NCBI GenBank assembly: GCA_027257055.1
Contig: JAPVLO010000232.1
Location: 4,092,001 to 4,156,000 of the forward strand
From: Cephalopachus bancanus
Lineage: Eukaryota > Chordata > Mammalia > Primates > Tarsiidae
Length of the DNA stretch: 64,000 nucleotides
Direction: 5' to 3'
Shown: positions 1 through 10,746 of the stretch, piece by piece
Layout: each line of letters starts with the position of its first letter
Position numbering within the stretch: position 1 is the stretch's first letter
Program-made: the position numbers and the translations under genes
The notes under the pieces: generated by a model
What the model saw: only the letters and a program-made list of their open reading frames with translations
What the model was told of the DNA's origin: nothing
Databases searched by the model: none

Positions 1-47
1 CAGGATGGTGTCCTGTGCACTTATCTTTGAACATAGAAATGTACTAA

Positions 48-336
48 GCTGGGCTCTGTGGTTCAGCCTGTAATCCCAGCACTTTGGGAGGCCAAGGTGA
101 GTGAATTGCCTGAGCCCACGGGTTCGAGACCCACCCAGGCAACTTGGTGAGAACTCATCTCTACAATAAATCAGAAGTTAGCCAGGCATGGCAGCGTGCA
201 CCTGTAGTTCCAGCTACTTGGAAGGCTGAGGTTGAAGAATTGCCGGAGCCCAGCAAATCGAAGCTGCAGTGGCCAGGAGCGTGCCACTGCACTCCAGTCT
301 GGGCGACAGAGTGAGACGCCAACTTAATAAAAAAAA
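48..336 (+). mobile_element. Alu, lineage-specific type
   Basis: Full dimeric Alu: left arm with 'taatcccagcactttggga', a middle 'ctctacaataaatcagaa', a right arm ending 'cactgcactccagtctgggc', and an A-rich tail. Short target duplications 'agaaatgt' lie at 35-42 and 337-344. Confidence 0.93.
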
Positions 337-853
337 AGAAATGTTGTATTGAAATGGAGAGAAAATAGCTCCTATTTTTATTTAAACCTTAAAACTGTGA
401 TGCAGTGGAAGAGATTGAGAGCTTCTCAGTGGAGTTCAGCAATGGTACATCTCTGCAGGAAGTCAAGACTCAATTAGAAAGTACATGAGAGATGATCCTG
501 AGAGCCCTTGCAGGATCCAGAAGTCATAAAGCATAGATCACACCTTTCTACTAGAGCTGAGACATGGAGTCAGAAGAAAAGTCCCCCAGTCTTCCAGATG
601 TATATTAATGTGTATATTATCCATCCTATACTACTGAGATAGATGTGTGAGAATACACAACATATCTGAAAATACCAAAGTGAAAAGCTTGTGCTGTGTG
701 ATATAGATTATACATACATGTCTACATTAAGAACATAAATGGTAATAAACAGTGACACTGCTTACGACAGAGTTATGAAAGAATTACCTGTGCTTTAGAA
801 GCCAGAATCCTGAATTGGAATGTTCTGTCCAGGTACACAGAATTAGAATGTTC

Positions 854-1128
854 TGGCTCACACCTATAATCCCAGCATTTTGGGAGGCCATGGTGAGAGG
901 GTTGCCTGAGTCTGCGGATTCAAAACCAGCCTGGGCAACTTGGCGAGACCACACCTCTACAATAAATCAAAAATTAGCCAGGTGTGATGGTGCCTGCCTA
1001 TAGTCCCAACTACTTGGAAGGCTGAGGTAGAAGGATCATCTAAGCTCAGCAGGTCGAGGCTGCGGTGGCCGTGAGCATGCCACTTCACTCCAGCTTGGGC
1101 AACAGAGTGAGACTTAAACTCAAAAAAA
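854..1128 (+). mobile_element. Alu, first of a tandem pair
   Basis: Dimeric Alu lacking roughly its first dozen bases; it starts at 'ggctcacacctataatccca'. The middle 'ctctacaataaatcaaaaat' and right-arm end 'gagtgagacttaaactcaaa' place it in the local family. It abuts a second Alu with no target copy between them. Confidence 0.9.
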
Positions 1129-1129
1129 G

Positions 1130-1337
1130 GGTGGGGGGTGGGCGCGGTGGCTCAACCTGTAATCCCTGGGCTTTGGGAGGCCGAGACCCACCCAGGCAAC
1201 TTGGCGAGACCTCATCTCTACAATAAGTTAAAAAATTAGCCGGGTGTGGTCAAGACTGCGGTGGCTGGGAGCATGTCACTGCACACCAGTCTGGGCGACG
1301 GAGTGGGACTCCGACTCAAAAAAAAAAAAAAAAAAAA
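1130..1337 (+). mobile_element. Alu with internal deletions in both arms
   Basis: It begins 'ggtgggcgcggtggctcaac' and ends in a long A tail. About 30 bases are missing from the left arm (gaggccgag joins agacccaccc directly). A larger block is missing from the right arm ('gggtgtggtcaagactgcgg'). The pair 854-1337 is flanked by 'agaatgttctg' (845-855) and 'ggaatgttctg' (1338-1348). Confidence 0.88.
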
Positions 1338-1348
1338 GGAATGTTCTG

Positions 1349-2833
1349 AAACTTGCACTTTTGATTTTGTATTTTTGTTGTATGGAAAAGATGATTTGTC
1401 TTCATGAAAAGACTCAAGTTATACATTTCTTGGCAAGAATGCCAGAGAAGTGATACAGTGCTCTTCTTCTTTATAACGTATCAGGAGACACATGATGTTA
1501 AGTTCACCCCATTATTAATGATGCTGGCTATCAAATTTTAACAGCTTATTAGGGGATGAATGTAAGAAATACTTATTTGCTATGGGCAACTGTTTATTCA
1601 AATGAGGGAAATCTCACGCCTCTCATAACAGCTTCCGCAGTATGATGTAGACCCTCTGTGTCCTAGGATGGTTCCAGCTGGCAGCCACCGCAGTTCTTGG
1701 CTGAGCTGCAGTGGAGGAAATGGAGCTTTACAGTGAAATGGGATTTGTGGTAAGACTGGGCTAAGTGAGGGACTTGGGAAGCTGTAGTAAAATTTTAATT
1801 AGTTTACAGTTTCCCTGGATAGCCCTCAAGTTGAGGTGAAAATGTTGGAAGTATTAGATGAAGCGTAGGGAGTCTGTATTCACGTGTACATTCCAAAGGA
1901 CCTGTGACTTACAGGAAAGACTCTCCTGAAAATTATGGGTGTTGCATGTGGGCATACTTGTGGAGGGCCCCTAGTTGAAAATTTGGGAAGAAAACCTCCA
2001 AGTAAATATTTACAAACAGCAGGATTAGAATGTAGGAAGCAAGATCTGGGTTTCAGACATTCAAGTGCAATGAAGGCCGGTTGCATCATCTCATTGCTTC
2101 TTAGCTTAACCTATTTTGCAGCATCTGGTGTCGGAGGCTGGTCTGGAGAAGGTTCCTTGATGTCCTATCATGATATGCCTACACACGGCACTGTGTGTAT
2201 CCTCTTCTTTTGTTCCTATAGTCCCTTTTTCCATCTACACGGAGACATCTTGTGATTTGTGCTTGCCTGTGCAGTCACGTGCAGGGATAGGACGTCTCTA
2301 GTGTGAACGCGCTTCACGGGATCAGATAATACTCTCTTGACAGGTTCCATCTGTGTTCCATCTAGCTCAACTTTGGAGTGAAGCATTTTCTTTCCTAATT
2401 AGATTCTTTTCACTGGTAAAAATCCAAGCCCTTCTCATTTTCATAGAGCTAGCTAGGAGCATTGTTGGAACAATTGGGCTTTTTGAAGATTCTCTTCTAC
2501 ACCCTGCACTGTCCCACCTGTCTCCCACTCAGCAGATCATTTCTAAATACTTACTAGGTGAAAGGACCCATGCAGAACTTGGAAAAATAAAATATAGACT
2601 CCCTTGAAAGATGTTGAGGAGCTATTTGTAATATTTCAACTTGTGGAAATAATTCAGCAGAAACAAAATGAAGATGTTTACCTGGTAGATGTGAGGCTTA
2701 ATAACGTGTTCCTTAGCACAATAGATTGAATCTGTAACACTCTATGAAACAACAGAATACAAAGTAGAGTGAACCAGACTGCACCAAATACAAAACAGTG
2801 TGGGGACATGGACGGGCCTAAAGAATGCTCTCG
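1349..2833. other. Unrecognised intron
   Basis: About 1.5 kb with no repeat family I can name. The short open frames in it (for example 106 codons at 1935) show no domain, splice pattern or codon bias that would support a gene. Confidence 0.5.
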
Positions 2834-2865
2834 CACTTGATCTTGGCCAAAGGCCGAGAAGCAAT
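2834..2865 (-). pseudogene. U2 snRNA 5'-end fragment (truncated pseudogene)
   Basis: Read on the minus strand this gives attgcttctcggcctttgg followed by ccaagatcaagtg. It matches the first ~33 nt of U2 snRNA, which begins atcgcttctcggccttttgg. One T is lost and there are two substitutions. The match stops right after the branch-point-pairing segment, so the piece cannot make a working snRNA. Such 5' U2 fragments are known by-products of L1-mediated reverse transcription. The flanks 'gaatgctctc' and 'gagcactctc' might be a decayed target duplication. Confidence 0.85.
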
Positions 2866-3034
2866 GAGAGCACTCTCAGTGAGAGGCCCCAGTTACCCCT
2901 GGAGCAGTGGAGATAGCAGATGACTTGTTTGTTTATTTTTCTTTCCTTGGGACCTCTATTTCAGATTCTTGGGAGCAAATAGGTCATGTCCTAGTTACAG
3001 AAACTATGAGCGCCGATCAAAGGACCTGTTAATT

Positions 3035-3175
3035 ATTGTATTCAACATTTCACGCAACAGATGTTTCCTGAGTCCACTGTGTGCCAGCCATAGTGTGGTC
3101 CGGTAGCCTCTAGGGGACAGCAGTGAGCAGCTTATATTTGGCTTCTGACCACATGGAGTTTGGATCTTTCCTACA
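3035..3175 (-). mobile_element. L2 LINE 3'-end relic
   Basis: Text such as 'gagtccactgtgtgccagcc' followed by a 'gtgagcag' stretch resembles the reverse complement of the L2 3' end (cctggcacatagtaggc). It is highly diverged and the boundaries are approximate. Confidence 0.6.
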
Positions 3176-3339
3176 TCTGTTTGTTGAAAGTGTTAACCTA
3201 ATGATCTGCGTTGCTGATGAGGGATGACTATACAGGAAAGTTAGGGAGTAAGGTTGAAAAAATTCATAAAATATGTCACACTTTCACCTCCAGCCTTGTC
3301 AAAGTTGACATAATGACAGTAGTTATAAAATAGCACCAT

Positions 3340-3530
3340 TTACTACGCAGTTATTGGATGCCAGTCTTTATTCTTGGTGCTAATTGTTATTTCTTCGTTT
3401 AATTGTTAGAACACTCCTGTGAGGTAGGTGATGTTGTCGTACCCATTTTGCAGAATATACAAGCGAGGCTAAGAGAGGCCAAGTACCTGTCCAAGGCTGC
3501 ATTTCGAGTCCAAACTCTGGTTTGCAGTGC
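3340..3530 (-). mobile_element. MIR SINE relic
   Basis: The run 'aacactcctgtgaggtaggt' then 'cccattttgcagaatata' and 'gctaagagaggccaagtacc' follows the reverse complement of the MIR core. Old and diverged. Confidence 0.75.
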
Positions 3531-3694
3531 CCTCTCTTGCCTGCTCCCCTCCAACTCACTCCTTCCTGCAGCCATGAGTGAGACTCACTTCCCAGGGCTG
3601 GGAAAGTTCTTGTCTGTCCCTTCTTGCCCACGAAGGGTAGTTTGCCCACTTAATGCAGTTGCTTCCTTTTTTAATGTTTAATTTTAAATTCGTA

Positions 3695-3985
3695 TTAATT
3701 TGTAATTGACAAGTGGAAATTATATGTGTTTATGGTGTACAACATGATGTTTTGAAATCTGTATAAATTGTGAGATGGCTGAATTTAACTAATTAACATA
3801 TGCGTTACTTCACATAGGTATTTTTTATTGTGCGAGCACTTAAAATCTGCTCTCCTAGTGATCGCCAAGCATCCATCGTTGTTATTAACTGCAGTCCTCA
3901 TGTGTGCAGTAGATCTCTGGAATATATTCCTTCCGTCTAACTGAAACTTGGTCTCCTTTGGCCAGTATCTCTACCTCCTCCACCC
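3695..3985 (-). mobile_element. Old L1M 3'-UTR fragment
   Basis: 'tggtgtacaacatgatgttt', 'ctaattaacatatgcgttac' and 'tctaactgaaacttgg' are the reverse complement of the 3' UTR of mammalian-wide L1M subfamilies. Confidence 0.8.
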
Positions 3986-3989
3986 CCAG

Positions 3990-4900
3990 CCACCATCTCC
4001 CCGTTTTTGACTGGAGTAAGGAAGGGGCTGGTGTGGCAGCTCTCATTTCATCTTTCCTTCTCTCCCACGTGGTTCATGCTTTCTGCACAGTCAGGCCCTC
4101 ACAGCTCAGAAAGCAGATTTGGAAGCATGTTGAACGGTCCCCTCGAGTTAAAACTGACGTCAACTTGGATGTGTCATTTGAGACTGATGTGTGTGCTTTA
4201 GGGAATAAATGATTTGTGCTGGAAAGAAATCATGCAACTGAAAGTGACAGGGCCTCTCTGTCGTGCTGCTCAAAGCAGTTTGTATTTAGGGACCCAAGGA
4301 GAATGCGGGACTAGAAAAAACGAAAGCGGGGTCTGCCGGTAGCCTGCTGCCCAGCTTCCAGGAGGACTGGTGAAAGTTTCATTCTAATAAATATTAAAGA
4401 TCTTGAAAATATAAGAAGTATTTCCATTCAAAAAACTCAAAGTCCCTTTGAAGAAAAGAAAGAGGACTCTGATGGTTGGTTCTTTTAATATTAAAAGCAG
4501 TATAGGTGTATTTACTCATTAGCAGATTAATCATAGCAGTTTCTTTTGGAGGCAGAGCAAGGAGCCCAGGACATGTCCAGCAGGGGTTCTGAGGGTTGGA
4601 TGAAGCCAGAAGGGGCCAGTGTAGCTGGACACGAGATTTGGAGATCTTCAGATTATGGCCATGGTGAATGATCTACTTTTATTTCTCTGTTTTCCCATGT
4701 CTTCTTCCTTCTCCCTTGCCTTAAAGATTTATTATATCTTGCTTTGGGTCATATTTTAATTTTCCTTTCCTCCTTGATAAAATTAGTCAAGATGCCTCAC
4801 TGCTGTCCCTTTGCCTTCTCAGCTTCCACCTTCTTTCTCACATACTTTGGATTCCTATTTTATTTTATGTTCATCACCAGCCCCGGTCCCCCAGCACACG
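3990..4900. other. Unrecognised intron
   Basis: No repeat or gene recognised. An 84-codon open frame at 3958-4212 begins inside the L1M relic and has no recognisable features. Confidence 0.45.
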
Positions 4901-4907
4901 GGCGCAC

Positions 4908-4958
4908 GCGTACACACACACACACACACACAAACATATACACATATACACACAGGGG
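4908..4958. repeat. CA microsatellite
   Basis: Imperfect (CA)n: 'gcgcacgcgtacacacacac' followed by a CA run and 'acatatacacatatacacac'. Confidence 0.93.
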
Positions 4959-5035
4959 TTAATAGAGTACTTAACTGGTGATATGCAGGATAAATTGCAA
5001 TGTATTGATTTATTTATCTTATTTATTATTTATTT

Positions 5036-5325
5036 ATCTTTGAGTTGGAGTCTCCCTTTGTCGCCCAGGCTGGAGTGAGTGCAGTGGCATACTCATGGCC
5101 ACCTCAGCTTTGGCCCGCTCGGCTCAGGTGATCTTTCCACCTCAGTCTTCCAAGTAGCTGGAGTCACAGACACATGCCACCATGCCCAGCTAATTTTTGG
5201 ATTTATTGTAGAGGTGAGGACTCGCCATGTCGCCCAGGTTGATCTAGAATTCGTGGGGTCAGGCAGTTCTCTAGCCTCTGCCTCTCAAAGTGCTAGGATT
5301 ACAGGCATGAGCCGCTGCATCCAGT
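5036..5325 (-). mobile_element. Alu, lineage-specific type
   Basis: Reverse-strand Alu beginning 'ttgagttggagtctcccttt' and including 'ttttggatttattgtagagg' and 'gtgctaggattacaggcatg'. The 'gagttggagtc' start mirrors the family's 'gactccaactc' tail. Confidence 0.93.
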
Positions 5326-5639
5326 TGTTTATTAAATAAAGGAAACTCTTAGTTAGGCTAAGCAGCAAAACTTAAGGAACTAGTTATACACCAAACTTTA
5401 AATGTGGCCTAATTAGACAGTAATTTATGAAATATATAGTCTTTTACCTGTGTAGATAATCTTTTAATTTTGTGACTTAATGCTATTTGAGTAGCTAATA
5501 CATTAACAGCTTTTAACAATCAAATAATTATGAAAAGTTACAATTGAAAAGTCTCACCTCCAACCCTCTTCCGGACTTCCCCTTCCCTGCAGATACTCAG
5601 TGATTTGACTTCCCAGGGTGTCTGATGCTCAGATAAACA

Positions 5640-6330
5640 CATAGAGCCTTTTTATTTAAAAGGTAGCATGGCAAATACTATTCAATATATGTTGGTCTGC
5701 ACTTGCTTTTTTTCACTTAATATCCTGGAGGTCTTTTCACATTAGTGCAGCAGAAGTCTCCACATTTGGGGATTAAGAGAGCTGTGCAGAATTCTGGTGT
5801 GTAGATACCCTACAGTTTAATTATCCCATAGCTGATGGACTTTTGGGTTGTTTCCAGACTTTTGCCTAAAAACAATGCTAGAATAATCTATATAATCTGT
5901 ACCTAGACCATCTAATTCATTTTCAAATGTATCTGTCAGGAGAATTTTCCAGAAGTGAGATTTCTGGGTGAAAAGGAAATGCATTTGTAATGTTGAGCGA
6001 TGGTGCCAACTTGCCCTTTATGAATGTTGTACCATTTTCCCCTCCCATCAGTAAGATACAAGACTGCCTCTCTCCCCACGCTGATGCCAGCAAAGTGTGT
6101 ATCAAACTTTGGGAATTTGATCAATGTGCATGGGTGTAAAAATTAGTATCTCAGTATAGTTTGCTTTCATTTTTCTTATTATGAAGTTAGGATTTGTTTC
6201 TAATGTTTAATGGCCATTATATTTCTTTTTACCGTAAATGGTCTTTTTGTGTCTTTTAATCATTTTTCCACCAAGTTGTTTGGTGTTTTTCCTTCTTGAT
6301 TTCTAGCCATTACCTGTGCTATAAGCTACA
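5640..6330 (-). mobile_element. Old L1M fragment
   Basis: The series 'cacttaatatcctggaggtc', 'tgatggacttttgggttgtt', 'agaagtgagatttctgggtg', 'ttgtaccattttcccctccc' and 'aaaattagtatctcagtata' matches the reverse complement of an ancient L1M/L1ME internal-to-3' region. No intact frame. Confidence 0.75.
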
Positions 6331-7380
6331 AATATATCTTCCTAATTCATTATCCATTTTCTGTCTTCATTTCATTATTCTCCTCCCCTTTTTTGAGAAA
6401 CATGTGAAGTACAAGGTAGCCCTTGCTTCCCATAGCTTTGTGGAGCCTAAAAATGACCATGCAATCTGAAACCATGCAAAGCAATCTTAATCAGTGGGGA
6501 TAGTCACAGTTGCCTCATGACTTCTTAAAGTTTTTGTTGAGACATTTAAAACTCTCCTACTGTCATCTATAAATATATATGGAAATAATAAGTTAGAAAA
6601 CCTACATGCATTATTACACCATAACATGAGGAATGCTGAGAGTCAAAGGACCTTGACAAGAGTGACCTGAACAGTGCTTGCCACTTTCTCAGACTTTGCA
6701 ACACAGCTGGCATCTTTTCCGGACCTGGGCAACTGCCATGATCCTTCTAAGTTTGGATCAGCTGCCAGCATTTTAGCCTTTGTTTTCTAATGCTGTGTAA
6801 TTCTGTGCCTGTGTCCCTTCCTCTGGAGCCTCATTCCTCCTCCTCCTCTTACTCCTCCCCGTCCTTTCCTGACACCCAGTCCCCTTGTGGTATTGGCCTT
6901 CTCTCTCCAAGGGCAGCAGTGCCAATGTTCCCACGGGCAACTCTTTCTTCTGTAGCTCCATTTACATTCGGTTCAGATTTCACTTTCCATGTTTTCACTT
7001 TTAGTGTTTTTGCTGTATTTTCATGTTTGTTGGACAATTTCCTCTTTCAGTTATCCGTTTTTATAAAAGATCACATGGGTTCATCACTGGGAGACAGGGA
7101 GGCACCACTACATGCTTTGCTGTCAGTATGTGAACTGAATGACAAATGCATGGTGATGAGTCACCAGTAGAGACTGGGAGAAGGGATGCGATCGGTCCCT
7201 GGTCATGGTGCACAGGCATCAGTTATCCCCATAGAGCTTTCCGAAGAGCAAGCAGTCAAGAGTACGCTTCGCGTAATCACTCACAGGTAAGGCACTATGG
7301 CCACTCTGCTGTGGGTCCATGGATTGAACCATGCTATGGGTAACTGAGATTATTTAACTGAACTGTAGTCACTTAAATTT
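6330..7380. other. Unrecognised intron
   Basis: About 1 kb without a named repeat. 'gaaaccatgcaaagcaatct' around 6468 looks like an old transposon but I cannot name the family. Confidence 0.4.
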
Positions 7381-7960
7381 GTGCATATTAAGCCACACAA
7401 AGAGTAATGTAACAGACATCTGTGAACTCCTCTCTGAGATTTGACAATTTAGGATTCTGTTACGTGTGCCTCAGTGATTTTTAATAAAGGAAATACATCA
7501 TTACGAAGAAGACTGAAGTCCTCCCTTGTCCTTCCACTCCCATGACATTCCTTTCTTATACTCCAAACTCACATATCATCATGAATTTTAAAGACTGTTT
7601 TTCGTATCCGCCCTCTGTCCCTTCTTCCTTCTCTTCCCTCCTCTTTCTCCCCCCTCCCTCCTTCCCTACTCCCATGTTCTCCCCCTCTCTTGGTCATTTA
7701 TATCTTTACTATCTATACATGTAAGTGTTTCATTGAGAAATATGTACCCTTTGGGAGTTGCCTTTTTACTTGCACCATAATTAGTGCTTTCTGTTTGTCA
7801 TGCTTTTCCTTCGTTCATTGTAGTCTCATTTCCTTCTTGAATTAAACTTTTTTCTCTCCTCTTCCCTCCCTTTTTTAGAAGTCATGTTTTCTGTTTTATT
7901 CTATTTCTATTCAATAAGTGGAATAGTTCATATTTTTATAAGATTAAAAGTCACATATAG
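7380..7960 (-). mobile_element. Possible ancient L1M remnant next to the exon
   Basis: A weak resemblance to reverse-strand L1M text: 'tatctttactatctatacat', the pyrimidine-rich run 7600-7690 and 'attgagaaatatgtaccctt'. It is diverged enough that it may instead be plain intron. Confidence 0.35.
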
Positions 7961-8054
7961 ATGAGTGATAGTAATGACTATTCTCTTTGTGGAAGTCAAC
8001 AAGGCCTAGAGTTACCCCTGTCTGTTATGTCATACTTCTGTAACTGTTTTCCTG

Positions 8055-8090
8055 ATATGTTTAACAACCCTTGTGCTGTTTGTCTTCCAG
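8055..8090 (+). promoter_or_regulatory. EXOC4: Splice acceptor of the EXOC4 exon
   Basis: The 3' splice site reads gctgtttgtcttccag before the exon. A short pyrimidine-rich tract (8076-8088) precedes the AG at 8089-8090. 'ttaac' (8061-8065) is a plausible branch-point sequence about 25 bases upstream. The junction restores the known EXOC4 reading frame, which is the main evidence for this exact position. Confidence 0.9.
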
Positions 8091-8310
8091 GTTTATTCAG
8101 GAGATTGAGCATGTCCTGGGACTTGGTCCAGCCAAACAGTGTCCTCTCCGGGAGTTTCTCACCGTATACATCAAAACCATCTTTCTCAACCAGGTCTTGG
8201 CTGAGATCAACAAGGAGATTGAGGGAGTCACCAAGACGTCTGACCCTCTGAAGATTCTAGCCAACGCAGACACCATGAAGGTGCTGGGTGTGCAACGGCC
8301 TCTCCTACAG
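8091..8310 (+). CDS. EXOC4: EXOC4 (SEC8) internal coding exon
   Basis: Internal exon of exocyst complex component 4. EXOC4 is one of eight subunits of the exocyst, which tethers secretory vesicles to the plasma membrane before SNARE-driven fusion. The 220-bp exon starts with the third base of an Arg codon and then reads 73 codons without a stop, ending on a Gln codon. The peptide runs from [19 protein letters not shown] through [19 protein letters not shown] to [12 protein letters not shown] recognise it as the middle of the roughly 974-residue EXOC4 protein, in the helical rod region after the N-terminal Sec8 domain. It is bounded by AG (8089-8090) and GT (8311-8312). Entry phase is 2 and exit phase is 0, so skipping it would shift the frame. 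Compared with the human protein as I remember it, there are two changes: Ala to Val in EIEH(V)LG and Asn to Thr in YIK(T)IF. Identity is very secure; exon number is not assigned. Confidence 0.96.
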
Positions 8311-8316
8311 GTAGCA
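8308..8316 (+). promoter_or_regulatory. EXOC4: Splice donor of the EXOC4 exon, weak +4 to +6
   Basis: The exon ends CAG and the intron starts gtagca. Positions -3 to +3 are consensus, but +4 is g, +5 is c and +6 is a where the mammalian consensus is agt. Loss of G at +5 normally weakens U1 pairing. The remembered EXOC4 protein continues after this Gln with Ser-Thr-Ile, which is not found downstream in the window, so the junction must be here. Read-through would stay open to a stop at 8446-8448. Confidence 0.85.
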
Positions 8317-8562
8317 GCACATTCTGAACCCACGGTTTTTGTCAGCAATTTTATTGACTTGGCAAGAGTCATAAATTATAAAAAGGAGAATTACCATCTG
8401 TTCCTATATTCATCAGGGACAAAACAAGAGAAATTAAACGGGTGCTAGAGAAATTTCAGTCTAATGTAGTTGAGTAAGAAAAAAATGGCTGACTTTGGGT
8501 CTGGGAAATGGTGGGTCTCGTGAACATGCAGGCAGTCCCTCATGTGATGCCTGGGATCTTTG

Positions 8563-8838
8563 TTGTTTTGTTTGTCTGTTTGTTTGAGTTGGAGTCACCC
8601 AGGCTGGAGTGCAGTGGCATGCTCGTGGCCACCACAGCCTTGAACTGCTGGACTCTGGTGATCCTTCTGCCTCAGCCTTCCAAGTAGCCAGAACTTCAGG
8701 CACAAGCAACCATGCCCAGCTAATTTTTTAATTTATTGTAGAGATGAGGTCTTGCCAAGTTACCTGGGCTGGTGTCAAACCCTCACTTCGGCCTCCCAAA
8801 GTGCTGGGATTACAGGCTTGAGCTACTACTCCCAGCCT
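8563..8838 (-). mobile_element. Alu, lineage-specific type, perfect TSD
   Basis: Reverse-strand Alu (gagttggagtcacccaggct ... gggattacaggcttgagcta) with a shortened 3' end. It is flanked by the identical 14-bp duplication 'gcctgggatctttg' at 8549-8562 and 8839-8852, so the insertion is fairly young. It sits about 250 bp past the EXOC4 donor. Confidence 0.96.
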
Positions 8839-9029
8839 GCCTGGGATCTTTGAAAGGAATTATGTCTCCATGGGTGAATCCGTCCCAGAGCGTGAAGGCA
8901 CAGCAGGAAAGAAAATACCCTGCCTAGCCTCAGCAACCAGCAGGAAGCCCACTACATTCCTGTTAAACAACTCAGCTAATCTGAACCAGTAAGCTGGCTT
9001 TTATTTGTTTCTGGGGTTTTGGTGTTGTT

Positions 9030-9322
9030 ATTTTTTGTTTTAAGTCGTGGTCTCACTCTTTCACCCAGGCTGGAGTACAATGGTACAAACACAGCTCATG
9101 GCAGCCTTGACATTCTGGGCTCAGGCGATCCTTCCACCTCTGCCTCACAAGTAGCTGGGACTAGAGGTGCATACCACTTTACCCAACAATTGTTTTGATT
9201 TTTTTGTAGGTCTTGCTATATCGCCTAAGCTGCTCTCAAACTCTTGGGCTCAAGCAATCCTCCTGCCTTGGCATCCCCAAAGTTACTGGGATTACAGGCA
9301 TGAGCAACCACACACAACCTAA
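9030..9322 (-). mobile_element. Older AluJ-like element
   Basis: 'tttcacccaggctggagtac', 'aagtagctgggactagaggt' and 'caagcaatcctcctgccttg' resemble AluJ rather than the lineage-specific family. More diverged than its neighbours. Confidence 0.88.
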
Positions 9323-9339
9323 ATTGGTTTTTAAAACTC

Positions 9340-10050
9340 AGATTAACTAATTCAAGTGATGATCTTGTTAATATTGAAATTTTTACTTTATATAACAAAA
9401 TGGTTTCTGAGCAACAGAAAAATTAAAATAATATTTCAGTAGATAATTTTTATTGACAAGTTTGAGGTATATATTTTATATATATTTTAGCTAATGACTT
9501 GGAGGTAAATATAAAACTAAATGTAAAATTAGAATGAATTTAAGTTACTGAGATATGTTAAATATTGTCACACTGTAAATGAATCCTTATAAGTGTTTCT
9601 TCATTTGTAAGTGTATGGCAAGCACAGCAACACATTGTTCATGGGTTGTAGGATATGAGACTATTCAAAGGGCAGAACCTTGGACTGTTCAGAGAGAAGC
9701 CACATAAGTGAACGAGATTATACCTGTTCAGTTACCTGCCCTTCCCTGGCTTTCTCGATGTCTCTCTTGATGTTCCTTCTTTGTGCATTGGATTAACAGA
9801 AGTGCTAGACCTTTCCCAGGGAGGTGTTTTGGCTATGAGCAGACTCCTCTAGGATGTTGAGAAAATGGAGCAAATGCACCATACTAGGCAGGTGTTCGTC
9901 CGGATGGCCTGTGTCGGTGCCAGACACAGCTGGCAAGGGCCCTGCTGAGTGTGGGGTGTGAGAAGGGGGAAGGTGCAGGCATGGCTTGCCCTTCCTCTGG
10001 CTGTGTTGCTCTCTGCTGACACTTTGCATGTCTGGGACCTTCTCTCCAAG
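9340..10050. other. Unrecognised intron
   Basis: AT-rich from 9340 to 9600, then mixed. No repeat or gene recognised. Confidence 0.45.
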
Positions 10051-10735
10051 TGTCTCATCCAGCGTCCCCTCACGGAAGCCTTCCCTGACTATCCTGCTAA
10101 GGAAGCCCCCTTTCCTGGTTATCCTCTACTCGCCCCTCCTCCTTCACCTCTCCCATCCATTATCAATACCAAGGCCAAACCCTATGGACTGTGTCATGGA
10201 GGCTCCCAGGCCAGGTGGCTTCGGGTCAGGTCTGCCAATAGGAAGCACGATCAGGAGATGGGCAGGTGAGAGGAGAGAGAAGCGGGTGGCTTCCTGTCCC
10301 CTCCTCTTCATTAGGGCCATGGTCCTGGCCATATGGCCATCCTCCGTCCCCAGAGGCCCTGCCAGGTGTCACTGCCTCATGGTGCAGCACCCACAGGCTC
10401 TGGCAGTGCCACTTCTTCCCCTTGCCTCTTGATTTCAGCTTTCTCTGGGGCCTCAATGCCCTGTTGCTTCTCTGAGCCCACCCATACCCCATAAGGTGCC
10501 TCTTCACTGATGATCCCGATGAACTCTTTTTTTTTCAGGATCCCAATAGATCTTCCCAGTTGATTGATATTTTTACATGTTGTTTTTTTCTTCTTAACAC
10601 TTATCACAGCTATAATTATTAATTAATTTTGCTAATTTCTCTTTTGTCTTTTTCCAATATAAAGTTCCAAAAACATATTATAGTTCCAGACAGCAGGAAG
10701 GTGCTCAGGAAGTCACTTGAATGAATGAATGCATG
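10050..10735 (+). mobile_element. Possible L2 LINE relic
   Basis: 'cggaagccttccctgactat' near 10074, 'aacacttatcacagctataa' near 10597 and 'ttgaatgaatgaatgc' near 10718 occur in the order seen in L2 3' ends. The middle is not convincing, so limits are loose. Confidence 0.45.
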
Positions 10736-10746
10736 CTTGCATGTGT

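Larger units (their letters stand above)
1..8090 (+). other. EXOC4: EXOC4 intron upstream of the exon (partial)
   Basis: Non-coding intron, inferred from the exon at 8091 and the absence of any other EXOC4-like peptide. It contains Alus, a U2 fragment, L2/MIR and L1M relics, listed separately. The stretches 346-813, 1349-2833, 3990-4900, 5330-5640 and 6330-7380 hold nothing I recognise. Confidence 0.85.

Noticed and set aside
8071..8448. 125-codon frame across the EXOC4 exon taken as a complete small gene
   Set aside because: It has no ATG start, and the conserved part matches EXOC4 only between consensus splice sites; the tail from 8311 is intron.
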